Shown: one piece after another, positions 1 to 13,218 of the stretch
Numbering within the stretch: position 1 is the stretch's first letter
Layout: every line of letters begins with the position of its first letter
Assembly: GCA_026936325.1 (NCBI GenBank)
Contig: JAPTHN010000003.1
Coordinates: forward strand, 62,275,192 to 62,339,191
DNA length: 64,000 nucleotides
Source: Platynereis dumerilii
Taxonomy: Eukaryota > Annelida > Polychaeta > Phyllodocida > Nereididae
Direction: 5' to 3'
Translations under genes and position numbers: made by a program
The notes under the pieces: generated by a model
What the model was told of the DNA's origin: nothing
Seen by the model: only the letters and a program-made list of their open reading frames with translations
Databases searched by the model: none

Positions 1-184
1 CAATGGCAAGATTTCCGTAAATCAATGGATTTTTAATGTTGCATGATACTTTTAGACATTTTCTGGAAATATCTGGAATTTGGAAGCAGACTACTTACAA
101 AACATCCTGTTGCGACACTTTGTAGACCTGTTTTTTTACATTAAATTACAATACCTTCAAACTTTGCTGCTCAATCTTAAAGTA

Positions 185-232
185 GATACAGTACCCTTTT
201 TTAAGGGTACTTTTCTTGTTAATAATGTGCTT
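185..232. repeat. hairpin-bearing direct repeat, copy 1
   Basis: This copy contains a perfect 8-bp inverted repeat, GTACCCTT (191-198) and AAGGGTAC (203-210), around a 4-T loop, followed by a T-rich stretch. A second copy lies at 620-663 with a slightly altered left arm. A shorter trace (TAAGGGTACC) is near 5,636. Origin unknown; probably a fragment of a dispersed repeat. Confidence 0.6.
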
Positions 233-619
233 TCATTTTATAGAACATATTTAAAACAAGTTCAACTTCAAGCCCAACATTATACACTTTTAAAATTTCT
301 TTTGTTCTAAATAGGTGTGAAGTTGAATTGTATTATACAATTGCTTTGAGAAATGCGTAACATAATCAAAGCAAATGTGTCACAGTTAATTCAATTGTAC
401 AAATTTGCAGATTTCTACATAGCAATTAACAAAATAACAAAATGCACCATTTTAATTCAAATTACTGAAGTTTAGTTTTATTTGCAACTTTCCTGGTTAA
501 GTAACTTATGCTTGAAACAAGGCCGGAGGCTTAGACATTTATTTTAAAAAAATGCCTACCCATTTCAGATATTAAAACTTTTAATTACATGCCACATGCA
601 TTCAGGTTCATGATAAAAT

Positions 620-663
620 CGATACAGGACCCTTTTTAAGGGTACTTTTCTTGTTATAATGTG
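620..663. repeat. hairpin-bearing direct repeat, copy 2
   Basis: Matches 185-232 over about 44 bp in the same orientation, including the AAGGGTACTTTTCTTGTT core. The left arm of the hairpin is partly lost (GGACCC in place of GTACCC). Confidence 0.6.
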
Positions 664-3600
664 CCAGGCTTGTCTTTTAATTTAAACCCGGACCTTTCTG
701 CTTACCCATGTACACACTGTATAGGGTTGGCAGTACATTGGTGGCTAAAATCGACCTTGCAGTCTCGTAGACTGTAGCAATCAATCTTCAAAGCCTTTTG
801 GAGGATCTGGATTGGAATTTCCAACAGTCTAAAAGGACATTGGCAACAAGAGAGATAGTAGTAAGATTATCTATAGACTTTATATGAGATAATACATGAG
901 ATATGAATGTTATGCAAAGTCACCTGAAACCTAAATCCCAGTAGAAAGACACATTAATTTACCAAGGCACCCTTGACACTTCCATTCGGCTTGTGGGCAT
1001 CTCCGAGGAGGTAAACCAATAGAGCGTTCTCTCCGATGTCCTTCAGTTATCTTGAGCGCACACAATACTGTTGCTGGTGGGAAGCAATGGCTGTGGAAAG
1101 TTGCCCAGGAACACAATATCATAGCTCATAAATCAATCTACATTGCAGAACACAATTCATTCTTGGGCATCAAGTGAGCATAATAAAATGCGACGTTACG
1201 AAAACACTGTTATTGTAGGTAATGCTGCTTCTATTTTGTGATATATCTGAGCAATATGTATTCAGTTTGTATTCCTGATACAATGGTTATTCCTTACGGA
1301 GTCTTTTATTACACTAATAGTTACACATTCATTACAGCAACATTCACATTTTTGTACCATACTAGTGATGAGGTGCTTAACACCATAAAAGCGTAGTAAA
1401 AATAACTGATGACAACAGAGCTTATATGCAGTAGCAACCATTTCTTGGCATCTACAGCTAATTTCTAATTGGCTACACAGCCAGCCAAATGTTTATCATT
1501 ATTTTCACAAAATGTGATATCTTTAATGATTACATGTGGACAATGTAGGCTATTACGATCCTTCATTTATAGCAGAATGAAGAAGGTGCTTTTCATGTGT
1601 CATGTGGTCAGGACTACAAAAATAGCACATTGGGCAACCCTAAGCAGGGCAATAAAGCCCTTTTAAGATCACAATGCTTAGCTTTTACAGTTAACTGCTC
1701 AACTCCTGGCCTGCACATTGAGTGCATGTATTTTGGCAGCCTATTAGAAGGACGAAGGTAATATAAGTGTGATGAGTAGTGATGCTATATTAAGCTATCT
1801 TAGGGAGTCTAAATTGCTATTTTTTTGTAAATACTACAAAAAAAAGACGACAAAAAACCAAAAAGGCTTGAAAAAAACCAAAGCTGATAAAGAAGGAACT
1901 TCAAAAGGCTTCAGAGGCTGTAGAGCAGCTGCAAAAGACAGACTTGGAAATGAAAAAGACATATTCCATATTCACCATTTTCAGACAAGCTTCATCAGTC
2001 AGGTGATAAAGAAAGTTGTCACCTTCATTCAGGCAGGAGGGGTAAGAAGGAAAGAGGGAATTGCTCAAGTCACACTTGAGCAGGACTTAGCCCTGTCTCT
2101 CATTATCCTTAGGGTGAGAGTGTAGTCTTTTGGGATAGGGTGTTTGAAACAGAAAAGCGGATTACTCATAAAATACCCATGCGGTCCTTACCAAGCCTCT
2201 TAGTGATGCTTTCCAAACATATACAAGCATTTGCAAATTTGTGCGAGACTCGGTGCGAAGGTTGTACAAGCTGTTGCCAGATTCATTCTATAGGATATAT
2301 ATATAGTGAGACGAAGTTTGATGCAGTCCGATGTTATTATTTGACTGCAAACAGTGGCGGATCCAGGAAGAGGCCCAGGAACTTGGAAGTGAGCTGGAGG
2401 CTTGGCCAGAGAGGTGGATTTTGTGTAGACACCACCCTCCTGTCTGTAATGTATGAAATGAAAATTCCCAAACCAGATTCAACAATCTCTAAAATAATTT
2501 GTACAAGGTTCCCTGAAATTTATGTGTGAGGAATCATGCATAGGCAAATGAAAAAAAGCCATAGGACCCATACATACATATATGGCCTGCTGTCTAAACA
2601 CAAATCTGTACTCAATTTGGAAGGTGTGTAGTAGGTAGTCCAGTGGCAGGCAGCCCAAACTGAGTTATCTCCTGTCAGTTGCAGATAGTTCATCTTACTA
2701 ATGGAGACATGAACCAGACAGATACAGCTGGTGCAGACTTCTGACTTAATCTTACGCGTTAGTTCTGACATCAACATATCTGGCTGGAATTTTCCACCTA
2801 ATGAGGTCCTGGGTCAAGGTTGTTTTATTATTTTCTTATGAAGCATGGTAATAATCAATTCTAGCCCATTCAGTCTTGACTGTTTGAGTTATTAGTCGGA
2901 CAGGTAGCAGTTACCAACCAATGGCACCTGTCTCCTAAGTTTTGTCAGGATTAGATGGAGTGAATGGGCAACATGTTCACGGGGACCACATTGTCATCTA
3001 GATCAATCTGTTGAGGATCTAGCCTGTCACAAATTGGCCTTTTATACTTGGCACCAAATCCACAGAGGAAATCCAGAGAAATCCAGGGCTGAATTGTCTG
3101 CAGCTGATACAGGACTGAACACCTGCTACAGCAGCGAACTTCTCCAGGAATAGCTCATTTATTGTCAATCAATTTTTCCAACAGAGGACACAAAAGTCAA
3201 TTTACCAATTCACACAAATGTGACCCATAACTCTACTTATTGCCAGATAGTGCTATCATTTCCTGTGATAAAACAAAGCTCCACCATGGCTCCCTGGAGC
3301 AATAACCGGTATCATGTTTCTCCACCAGATAAGACGTTAAAAATTGCGCTGGGCCTGCGCAAGTTGCATACATTTCTGAAAAATCTTCTTCGTGATATTG
3401 TTCACTGGAATGGTTCATTCTTCCAAACGTTATAAGCAGATGTATAAAATAAACAGGGAATTTAAGCTATTCAGGGTATTCCAGATGGAAAAGCAAGAAT
3501 CTTCCTTAGGGGCAGGGACTTGAGAAAATATTGTTGGCTGTACTGTACATTATATGAAAATATTGTTGGCAGCACTGTACTAGTTGATTCCATTCACAAA

Positions 3601-4988
3601 ACACTTTACATGCATTTTGTCAATTGACACAAGTGCCGTCTTCTTCAAGAGAAACACTTAATTCTGCCCTCTTAGTTAGAAGCAATTAAGCTCAACTGTG
3701 AGGTGAATGTCTTGAGCAAATTGAATTAGGTATTATCATGCATGACACTTGACAAAGAGCATTGCCTCATTTAACTAAATGTGACAGAGCTTGTAAATTA
3801 CCACTGGAAGACATTCAGTGCGGTAACTCGACAAACTGTACTGTAGAGAGATCAGAGGCTTGAAATAGTGAATGAATCATTTATTATATCACTTTTGACA
3901 GAAAGTGTGAGTGACAATCAGTCTCAGGGCATATTTTAAAAGGTAAATAAGTGTTAACATGGTCTTGTGTGTTTTGACCTATTGTTATAGGGTGAAAACA
4001 AAATGCAGTAGCCATTCTTACCAAATCATTCCCATGCTTGAGCGATTTGCTCAAATCACTGGTAAATTCATCAAAACATAGTAAAAATCATGTGTTTGGA
4101 ACAAATCTTTCAAAAGATTTGCTGAAATCATATCTAGGCCTGTGATAGCTTTAAGCAACCTCTGTTGTTTCATTCTTGGCGTTCTATCATGGCAACATGT
4201 CTTCAATGAACTTGTTCATTGTGTCTATCAGTGTAACAAAATTTTTTAATTTGTATTTTTGCATCAAAATTCTATAGTAACCGTCTTCAATGAGCAAACA
4301 TATAGAACTGATGAGATCAGGAACACATTAACTCATATTATGTGCCATTCTGCAACATGCACAACTGCACAACTTTACACAAAGGAGTGAAAAATGAGTT
4401 TCTCTCCAGGGGCCTCACATATCAACAACACACAATCCTGCAGTATCCAGTGGAATGCTAGTCTCTATGTAACTCTCTTAGATTGATTCACTAGATTCTC
4501 AATAGACACTCTATAATCTATATTCCACTTTATGCAGTCAGTTGTGAGATACAACAGTGTCAATGCTGCTAAATAGTAGTAGACATAGCATGGGCCTACA
4601 ATAGAGTTTATGCCACCAACTCAGCTCCTAAGATCGATAGTAGTAAATTCTCGAACCTGGTATCACATAGCTAAATAAGAGCAAAAACAAATCGACATCT
4701 GAAATAAGGAAGCTAACAGGAGTATTTCGTAATATTGCAGTAAAAGACAGATGTGAATCGTAGCAGAGAGATCTTACAATAGAATCAATCTTCTCCTCTA
4801 TAGCAACTGGTTCTTCTGCAAACACAGGGTAACTTTTAACCATCTTTTGTAGATCCTGTATTGTCAACGTACTTCAGGATGTGAAATATTTGCAAAGTGA
4901 AAAATACAGTTTTTTGTGAACTTTTTGTAGGATTGTTGTGTGCTGATTCCGAACTTGTCGTGCATGAGCAGCTGAAAACAACATAATG

Positions 4989-5143
4989 TCATTCAGTGAA
5001 ACAGCCTGTTTTAGCACTGAGCAAACCAATTACAGCGGAGCTTATGTCTAAAAGTCTGGCTGATTCTGCCGAAGCTCCTGATTGTGATACGGCTTTCAAT
5101 TCCAATCCTGGCATATTTGCAATGTTTGCCATGCCTTCAGCCA
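4989..5143 (-). CDS. candidate terminal exon of an unrecognised gene, arm 1 (exon B1)
   Basis: On the minus strand a CAG acceptor (preceding base 5,144) opens a frame of about 50 codons ending in a stop at 4,989-4,991. Its core reads GLELKAVSQSGASAESAR, followed by LDISSAVIGLLSAKTGCFTE. The same frame and stop survive in arm 2 (24,596-24,770) with only a few differences over about 150 bp, making this one of the best-conserved parts of the duplication. The spacing to exon A1 gives an intron of about 129 bp with GT and AG ends. The phase fits: one G from A1 plus TG from B1 makes a valine codon. The opposite strand is also open in both arms, so strand choice rests on exon A1. I do not recognise the protein. 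It could instead be a fragment of an old mobile-element ORF. Confidence 0.35.
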
Positions 5144-5272
5144 CTGACAAGATCTAAACACACTGGCTGTGTTGAAATTTGTTACTGATTGATGTTCCTC
5201 AAACATTTATAATTATGGGTTGGCTTGTGAGTTGAATCTGTTAAGATGCTATAAAATTTAACACTTGATTAC

Positions 5273-5434
5273 CCCCATTCAGACCATAATGTGTATAGGT
5301 AGTTATATGACATGGTAGATTTTGCTTAGCCACTTCAACTGAGGCTTTGGATGTCTTTGATATTTGTCTGTACTCTAGTACCAGGGCCAACGGGGCTTGC
5401 CGCTTGCTGCGTGTACTGAGTCTTGTGAATGGCC
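5273..5434 (-). pseudogene. candidate exon of an unrecognised gene, frameshifted, arm 1 (exon A1)
   Basis: On the minus strand a textbook 3' splice site (a T-run followed by ACAG, just above 5,434) opens a 162-nt exon ending at a GTAATC donor below 5,273. Compared with arm 2 (24,876-25,034), eight of the nine substitutions in the 19 codons around QAPLALVLEY are silent third-position changes. The next conserved block (LPCH, then TYTHYGLNG) also shows silent changes, and the more variable middle differs by multiples of three. That pattern is expected of a translated exon. Arm 1 carries an extra 7 bp (a GGCAAGC-like duplication near 5,405) that throws the frame off before this block, so this copy looks newly broken or has an assembly error. 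The protein family is not recognised. Exon B1 lies downstream across a short intron. Confidence 0.35.
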
Positions 5435-7057
5435 CTGTAAAAAAAGAGTTACTGGCATACTGCACATTTCATTATTTGGCAATTAGAATGTCACACACAA
5501 GATCTCAAAGGAGCAAATAACTCAGAATGAAGTAAATTTGGCTAGCACTAGCCATATGCCATAAAACTTGAAAAATTTATATACAATTCAGATTTTTTTT
5601 AATGTAAAAGAAATTATCGTAAGCGAATTGATTTTAAGGGTACCTTTTTTTTAGAATTACACCTTTACAAATAGTTATAAGAATGTTTTAAGTAAGTTTG
5701 CATTTAATTGGCAGACATGGGGCAGTGGAATAAATTGATTTTTTGACAATTTTAAGACATCAGAAAATAAAAAGGAGAGCCGACTTTAAGTAGCGGATGA
5801 AAGCATTGAGGTACACAATTTACTATGAGCTCAACATTTATGCACTCAAGATCAAAAGGACTCGCATACCTTCTCACAATGAGGTAAGGAAATACATTTT
5901 AGACAAACACTGTCAAAGAGCATGCCTCAAATGAGCCTGCCATTGAGAAAACACCATAAAGAAGAACAACAAAGAGACTGGTATATGTGGACACCATGGC
6001 AACACCAAAACATCTGCTAGTCAAGCAAAATTTACTTTGACAAGAATGCAGCCAAAGACAGGAGCAAACATTCTTGATTCAGGATTAACAAAAGGAAAGA
6101 AATATAACATCCACCCTAGCCACAATTTCTTCCATGAGTTCCGTATAAACAGTTTGTGATATTCATAAGGTAACTCTAGACTCTACTTCTTGCTCATGTT
6201 TCAAAACATTTTTTAAAAGCAATCTGGTAAATGTAAAATTTGATAACGTCTAGAATCATGTTAAGCTTTCCATGTACTAATAGTTTAAATTTAAAAAATA
6301 CTGAGTTGACCTATTTCACTGAATGGCCTGAACAATGACCCCAAATAACCTTTTTGTATTTCTGCTGTTCTTCATTTGCTTTTGACACATAGGAGATGTG
6401 TACACTCTCAATCCAAATACACAACTTTCAAAATTTAAACTGAAAGGATGACCAAGTTATATAGTCTTAAAGTTACATTAAAATGCTAGGAGTCACCTTG
6501 GCTGGACCAATCAGCGGCAAGTGAGGGAAATATCTTAGCCAATGAGATTTTTAGTATTCACCACTTTTCCCCTAGTGTTAACTGAGAAAACCATGCACGA
6601 AATTGGTCTATTGCACTTCTGGCAGGACAATTCTGATATCATAAAAAGGAAACCCAATTATCAAAAGTTATTCTCTTATCAAGGGGATGCTTGGTTGTCT
6701 GCTCAATATCTTGAGCATTACGCTGATAATTATGTTAGGGATCATCTATGGTGGCAGCTCCTGAAATGATGCTATATCAGCACCTCGTTGTTTGCTTGTT
6801 GATAATAATGGCTCAAATAACTTTATTCTTCAGGAAAATTTATTGAGAAATTTAATCCACTCCATCTATATGTGTGGTAAAAAACTTTGCAATTATGTAA
6901 ATCAATAAATCAATTAATTAAGTGCAATTCTTCAATTCATCATAGCAAAGCAGGTGCGCATTGTTGAGCTAGGAGACAGACCCCTTTCACAGCTGTGGGC
7001 CATTTAACTGACGAGCTCACGTTAGTTTGGAAGGTTTCAAACAATATAGCAGGGCAG

Positions 7058-8154
7058 CACTGTAAGAAATGACCGTGTTTTTCTAGCTAAAAGAACCGTA
7101 AATTTATTGTTATTTTATCAGTATTTTTTAAAAACAGACTTTGTCTGTGAATTTACAGTTCTTTGTCAGTTACAAAATGGCTCCAAGATAAAATTACTGC
7201 ATCATGTCATTTAACATTCAGTTCACGTTAATGAACAATTACTTCAACCGTTAATTTACTGGCAACTTGTAATATGCAGACAAAACATTTGAATTGGCCA
7301 AACAATCAATACACCTGGTCAGATTAGGAACTATAAACAAGAGATTGCATGGACTTCAACCACGGAGCATGTGGTGCCATCTATAACATATGCTTTACAC
7401 AGCTGTTAATCAAACTTAATTTATAACTTATCTGAAGGTAAGGGATTATCCTCATTCATATGATCTTAAAGATGCTGTCATTATGCAAAAGTTGATATAT
7501 TTATATATGACATTGACATTTGTGTGAGTCTTATGATGTGATCTAAAGAATGACACTATTAAAACCAAAATAACCCAGGCGCAGTCTGCATCAATACAAC
7601 ATACTTCAATACACTTGACACCTGGTTCTCTTGAAAAATGTCCATCAATTTTATGGTCTGTGAGCAAATGTGAGCGAATTAATTGCTGGGTATAATTTGG
7701 AATTACTTCCCTGTCAAGAAAGAGATGAGCAAGGCCGAGCCTGGAGTCAGTGGCTCTCTCACTCTCTCAGCTGATTCCAGCTTCGGTACATCCCTACAGC
7801 TATGCGACAGTTAAATCACATGCTTAGTCTGTTGTTTCACACTTGTGCAATAAGTAAGAATAACAGATAATATCCGTATTTTTACAGTAAATTATACAGC
7901 TCCTTGCATTCTTTACATTCTATGATTGACAGTTGATATAACTGTAAAATATACTTTAAATAAACTGTTTTATATATGTACATTATACCGTAATATCACT
8001 TTGTTGAATCTGCAAAATTACAGTTCAATGTACCAATCTGCATTTTACGGTTAATTGTCCTGTTCTGGTTTATTAGTACTTTTACAGTTCTTAGACCTGG
8101 AACAAAGTTGCCAGTTAATTTAACTGTAAAATTTAACGGGAATTTTTTGCAGTG
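7058..8154. mobile_element. CACTG-ended DNA transposon, non-autonomous, present only in arm 1
   Basis: Runs from CACTGTAAGAAATGACCGT to AACGGGAATTTTTTGCAGTG, imperfect TIRs of about 20 bp. Arm 2 keeps the empty site at about 26,952: CAGGGCAGCTAGCC there, against CAGGGCAG[element]AGCTAGCC here. The insertion is therefore exact, with a 2-bp target duplication (AG). CACTG ends with 2-3 bp duplications fit the EnSpm/CACTA group; the assignment is inference. The interior holds many ACTGTAAA and TTTACAGT motifs in both orientations and no credible transposase. Confidence 0.85.
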
Positions 8155-9029
8155 AGCTAGCCTGGCATTTTCAATGGTAACAGCTGATTATTTTTAACTG
8201 GTTCATGCTCTGTACTGACATCTCTCTTTCAAGAAGCATTACATTTATGCCTAAGGATGAGGTTTAGTACGACATTTCTTTGAGGTTTTGTAACAGAAGG
8301 GTAGCATAACTTGTTGGAAATACAGTTTGGAATTATGGTTGATATAGAGTAGCGTGTCCCTTTGAAGATCATTACATACAAAATTGAGGAATGAGAACAT
8401 CTTTTAACAAATCGTTATTAATCTGAAGAAACAACTTCTCAAATTTACATCAAATGCTCAATATAAGCTTGCCAGAAACCTATGTCTAATCTCCTTGCAG
8501 GCCAATACAAACACTACTACAGCAATGAGATGAACGATTATGAAAAATACCATTTAACACAGTGAAAAAAGGATTTATTGTGTCACAATTAAGGAACCAG
8601 AAAACCCCATTAAGTTCCATTGCATTCCATAAATCTATATTTAATCATTTTAAATTTGATTGAAGCCAGAAAACCAACCATGCTGCTTTTAAGAAAGGTA
8701 GACCAAATACTGAAGCAACTACAATGTTCTTGATTTTATGGCATGACAAACTGCAACCTATGAGAGACAGCTTCCTGTTCATCACATATACAAAATGATT
8801 CCTCCAAAATTCAGTGAAAGAGCATAATGTAGTTTCCTTACACGGCATACATATTTTTCACGACATTTAATGTAAACAGGTGCTAAGCGGCCTGATTGCC
8901 TCAAAAGCAAAGCATGCTCTTTCAGTAAAGAAATACAGATGAGTGGCATGATGAAAGAAGGCATTAGACAGCTTAGCCTTGAACAACAGGTCTCTCAGAT
9001 GCAAAAGTGCCTATATTGGTCGGCCTCTC

Positions 9030-9093
9030 ACTGAAAGGCATTGGATGCAATATTGTGCCTCATTGCATCCAGGCAATTAAAGCCCAAGGCTCC
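9030..9093. repeat. 64-bp block identical in both duplication arms, with hairpin (arm 1)
   Basis: Identical to 28,304-28,367 at every base I compared, while its neighbours have diverged. It holds a perfect 10-bp inverted repeat, TGGATGCAAT (9,042-9,051) and ATTGCATCCA (9,062-9,071), with a 10-nt loop. No known RNA family was recognised. The identity could mean constraint, gene conversion or chance. Confidence 0.6.
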
Positions 9094-9447
9094 AGACTTC
9101 ACTAGCAATCTCAAGATTGATCATATATTGCAGAGCTTGGAAGTTTGGTCTTTTTACTAAAATGCTCAGTCAACTTCTATTGTAAGTCATACCTGAATAT
9201 TGTGTGCCATTATTGCATGCAGAGATATACCTTCTTTCCCAAAGGAGTTTATTTTTTTCATGCTGTAATTTCATGTTAGAGTATCCAAAGAACTAATTTT
9301 AAAAGCGAGTACTACCATTCACATTTCAATGTTTCGGCAAAGATTCCAAGTTAACTACATGTATCTCCATTTTTGAAATCTGACCATATCCAAGACTTTT
9401 TGTACAGCAGTCAATCCCATATTCTGGAGTAGTTACTCAGCAGCTTA

Positions 9448-9816
9448 CAGTACAAACCAAAATAAAGTAATTGAGAAAATTTTCTGTCAGAATTCCTCGT
9501 TTTACATGCTTTGCCCTCCTCTCTCCTCTCCACGACAAATCTCCTTACAAGACAAATCTCCTTACAACTACCGTTGACTCCTTACAGCAACCTTACACCA
9601 TATTATGAACTCTTCTAAGACAGTTATAAATGCAACTGCAATGAGGGTGATGAAGTTTGAATTGGGGTTGTCTAAATGTGATTTTAATGTAATCTTTAAA
9701 AGATAGTTTCAGGTAGGTAAAGGTAGGGAGTGATTTGGGGCCAAAAGGCGTGAAAGGGTGAAGTATTGGCTGATTCTTCCTTCCTGCTAGGGTAATCATC
9801 ATTTTGGGCTGTTCTG
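9448..9816. mobile_element. CAGTACAACCC-type MITE, copy A
   Basis: Ends are CAGTACAAACCAAAATAAAG and, inverted, CAGAACAGCCCAAAATGATG. TA on both sides (9,446-9,447 and 9,817-9,818) is the expected target duplication of a Tc1/mariner-type element. A second copy of the family lies at 18,420-18,802 and shares the interior (TTTTCTGTCAGAA, then CTCCTCTCCA, then CCTTCCTGCTRGGGTAATCA). No transposase, so non-autonomous. Confidence 0.85.
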
Positions 9817-10772
9817 TACCAACAATGGTTTGAAAAAGCTGAATATTAAAATCCGAATGTCCTATCAAATGCACATGGACAGTTATTGATTGGTTCAGAA
9901 AATGGAAATAGAACAGAAAGACATGAAAAGAATTTCCTGACAATGAGAACAAAAAATGCCCATGACAGTTAGTTTCACAACATTGCTTGCCTTGGATTGA
10001 TGGGACTGACACAAAACAAGACAGATAAATTAATACAGCCAGACAGATGGATAAATATATCAATTTTATAAGCAAATAGAAACTGAACCGAATTAATATG
10101 TGCAGAACTTAACAGATGCATTCTAGTTATAATCAACATATAAACAGCATTTCAAGACAAACAAAATCACACAAATTGGTTATTAATGTATATAAAGTAA
10201 TTTGGTTGAAACACATAGATCCTGTAGGCTACTTGTCACTTCTAACAGCTTCAGATTTTCCCAGACTGAAATACTTCCTGCTCATTTTACATTCTGTCAG
10301 ACAAAACATATCTTGACAGATCTAATCTATTATTCATCAGTATATGGATTTTCTGATCAGTGCAGAATCTGAACCCGCCGAAAAAGGTTCTCAACTAAAA
10401 TTTTAACCTATCTCAATGATATCATGCCAAGATTGGCAGAAATGTATATAATTAGAGAATCTCTTGGTATCCATTTCGCTTGATATCAATCAATCAATAA
10501 ATCACTAACCACGAACAATTCATAAGCGCCTGCACCAGCTGCATATTTACTGATCGATAAGTGTCTATAAAGCTGCAGAATGTTATTGAGTGCATGCATC
10601 AAAGATAAACACCAACAGAGCAGCTGTTTCAGTTGAAAAAATCACAGCATTGATTTTGCAGAATAATAAGTGATATTTTCATGCTATTACTTAACAACAA
10701 GATATTGGACTGGAACACACTCAAAAATTAAATGAAAAATTATGCTTAATGTGAAATTACACTGTACTTGTC

Positions 10773-11055
10773 CTGACTGAGAACAATCTGCCATTGAAGC
10801 AGGTGATCGAGTGAGTTTGCAGACTGACGAAATTCACATCGAATTGGGTATCTAATTGGCTTTTAGGTCACTAGAACTGCTGCCCCTAAAGTCAGCGCTG
10901 CTGCCTGTCAGGTCCGCGCTGAGCAGAACTCAGCAGAACAGTGCTGGCTGCTTCAAAATTTCATGTAAGCAAGGACGTGAAATAGAACACCAATTCTGAA
11001 AATTGTGTAGCTTGCTCGCTAACGCTAGCAACTACAGCAGGCTGCTGTAGCCTGG
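10773..11055. mobile_element. 283-bp insertion with 8-bp target duplication, arm 1 only
   Basis: TACTTGTC occurs on both sides (10,765-10,772 and 11,056-11,063). Arm 2 has a single copy, TATTTGTC, at the matching site near 30,745. The inserted DNA is locally rich in CAGC and GCTG motifs (10,870-10,955) and shows no clear TIR, tail or promoter boxes. An 8-bp duplication suits a hAT-type element whose ends have decayed, but the family is not established. Confidence 0.65.
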
Positions 11056-12215
11056 TACTTGTCAACACAATGATGAACTTCCAAGTCATTTTAGAAACTG
11101 AATTTTATTTTGTACAGCTGTCACATTCAATTGTGCAGAATGAAGATCAAAAATGTTTTCAAAAATTATTATCATGCTCGGTCTTGGTAATTGCTTGCGA
11201 CTCTCACTATCAGAATTGCACTTGATCTGACACATGGGGTTCTTCCTGCATGGGCAGCTATCGTAACTCAAGTACAACCCGAAGTACGAAATCTCATACT
11301 TGACTAACAGAGAATGATGACTGCCTATTGTGATACAAGCCATTTTTCGAAAATTTTAACGAGTCATTTGTCTGTGTCAGTTATTTATCAATAGCATATT
11401 GGAAAGAGAAAATGACATTGTGTTGATTAAGTGTAAATAAACCTGGCAAGACTAACGGTGAAGTTAACAAGGTGTTATGGACAATGCCCGCAAATAATGT
11501 GGTTTAGGCAGTTTGATAGTGATTTTAAATCAGTCCATGGCTCTCACACAGAAATATTCAACTGTGTTTTGATACAAGATATCAAAACAGGAAGGTGTGA
11601 GACCAAGATTTAATGTGAACTTATAATTAATTCTGTTAAGTCACAAACAGCTGTCTCAATCAATTCGTGGTGGCAAAACACTGTTGACTATTTAAATGAT
11701 ATGGAAGTTCAATTTGATTTAATAGGCGAATGTCAGATTCAAACTATTTCATAATAAATTAATAGTGATATATCGTTTTATAACTTTGTCAATTAGGTCT
11801 GAGATAGAGCATGATTGTGTGTCCTTCAGGGTAACAATCTTTTTGTTGCTATTTCATACAAGGCTAGGATAACTTTGTTCTTGAAATTGATGCCTTTATA
11901 AACATTGAATAATGTAGGACAGCATTCAGGTGAAACACATTGTATACATGTTGTAAAAATGTGTATGAATTCTGAAATAATCTCCAAATTACGGTTTGCT
12001 GGTAATATATGTTTCTGCAAGTCAGTTCAAAGAAAAAAAACATGTAAAATGTGTCTGACTGTCACTTTAAAAGTATTCATCATGCACTATGTCTTGTTTC
12101 TCTGTAAATCAACATTATTTGCTTTAGATGATACTCTAAGTGAGGCAAATAGTCTCCGAATTGTGAGCTGACTGCATTACCATTTTTATGTAACTGTGAG
12201 AAAATATCTGTTATT

Positions 12216-12424
12216 CTGCCAGCTGGGTTGCCAGCCAGCCCAAGCGTCATTCAGCACCTCCCAGCCACTGGCATAATTTTTTTTTTCCCAGCCAGCCACC
12301 TCAACAGCTTTCTCATTACCTGACTGCAAATTTCATCAGTTGAAAGCCAAAAATTGACTCCCAGCTGACAACTTCGCCAGCTGGGAACATCCTAGCTGAC
12401 AGTCTGCCAGCCAGCCGGGCGCCT
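12216..12424. repeat. CCAGCCAGCC / CCAGCTGGG-rich patch
   Basis: C-rich segment with CCAGCCAGCC three times and CCAGCTGGG in both orientations, just outside the left end of the 5.8-kb element. It lies in a stretch (11,830-12,488) with no match in arm 2. It may be a small decayed repeat; no clean ends were found. Confidence 0.4.
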
Positions 12425-13218
12425 GCTGCATAACTGATAATTGGTATAACAGATCATGGGGTGCCCCTGAATAATATAATTTTGTAAAATATCAGTTCGG
12501 CTAAAGTCAAAATACAGCAGCGCTGCTTCATAAGGCATCCCCCGATGCCATTTTCGGCAACCGTTGCCAAATACGGCATCGCGGGGATGCCGAATTCGGC
12601 ATCTCCGTAGTTCAAATGTATCTCGGCAGATGGCGCTAATGATCGGGGGTGACGTATGTGCTGCCACCTTGAGTCAATATATATTTCTTTCGATCTATCC
12701 AAGAAAAATAGAAATTTACCCAAGCATTTTTTTTATTTTTGCTGTTTATTAGTGCAACTTAGCAAATTTGTGTGTCTGATCATTAATTTTGGCTGTTTGA
12801 ATCTTGTAATCACACAGGGAATTGAATAATATCAATGGAGATCCAGAGAAAAAATCATACCGAAATGACCAGAATTATCAGGGGCTTAAATATGATTTTT
12901 AAAGAGGAGGCACAATGAGGCAGGGGGGTCTGGATGCCACTTTCGGCTATCAAAAAGCAATCATATCCAGAAAGCTTTAGAGGCATTCTCAGCAATATGT
13001 AGTCCTGATAATGCCTGCAGGTATTGATACATTATTATAGTCACTGATATGAAATTTAACAAATAATCAACAAAATATAGAAAATATATTATAGGGAATT
13101 AAACAAATGGCATGATATAAACTCAGTATGTATGTATGATTTGATATTCTACCCACAAAAAGGCTAACGATCTTGAAAATTTGAGTCTCTTGCTGCCTCC
13201 TGTTTCTTGCCTCTTTTC

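Larger units (their letters stand above)
1..3446. other. left flank, no gene recognised
   Basis: AT-rich sequence before the first duplication arm. The open frames here are short, start anywhere and match no family I know. Two things stand out: a 45-bp direct repeat (185-232 and 620-663), and at 2,352-2,367 the motif CAGTGGCGGATCCAGG, which looks like one end of a hAT-type DNA transposon. I found no matching opposite end, so that would be a fragment. Nothing else is supported. Confidence 0.6.

Noticed and set aside
9593-10075. 160-codon minus-strand open frame, the longest in the window
   Set aside because: It runs across the end of the MITE at 9,448-9,816. The part conserved in arm 2 (around KQCxETNCHG) differs mostly at first and second codon positions, unlike a protein under selection.
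12392-12752. Overlapping open frames on both strands
   Set aside because: They coincide with palindromic repeats at the left end of the 5.8-kb element and recur at 45,332-45,672 for the same reason.
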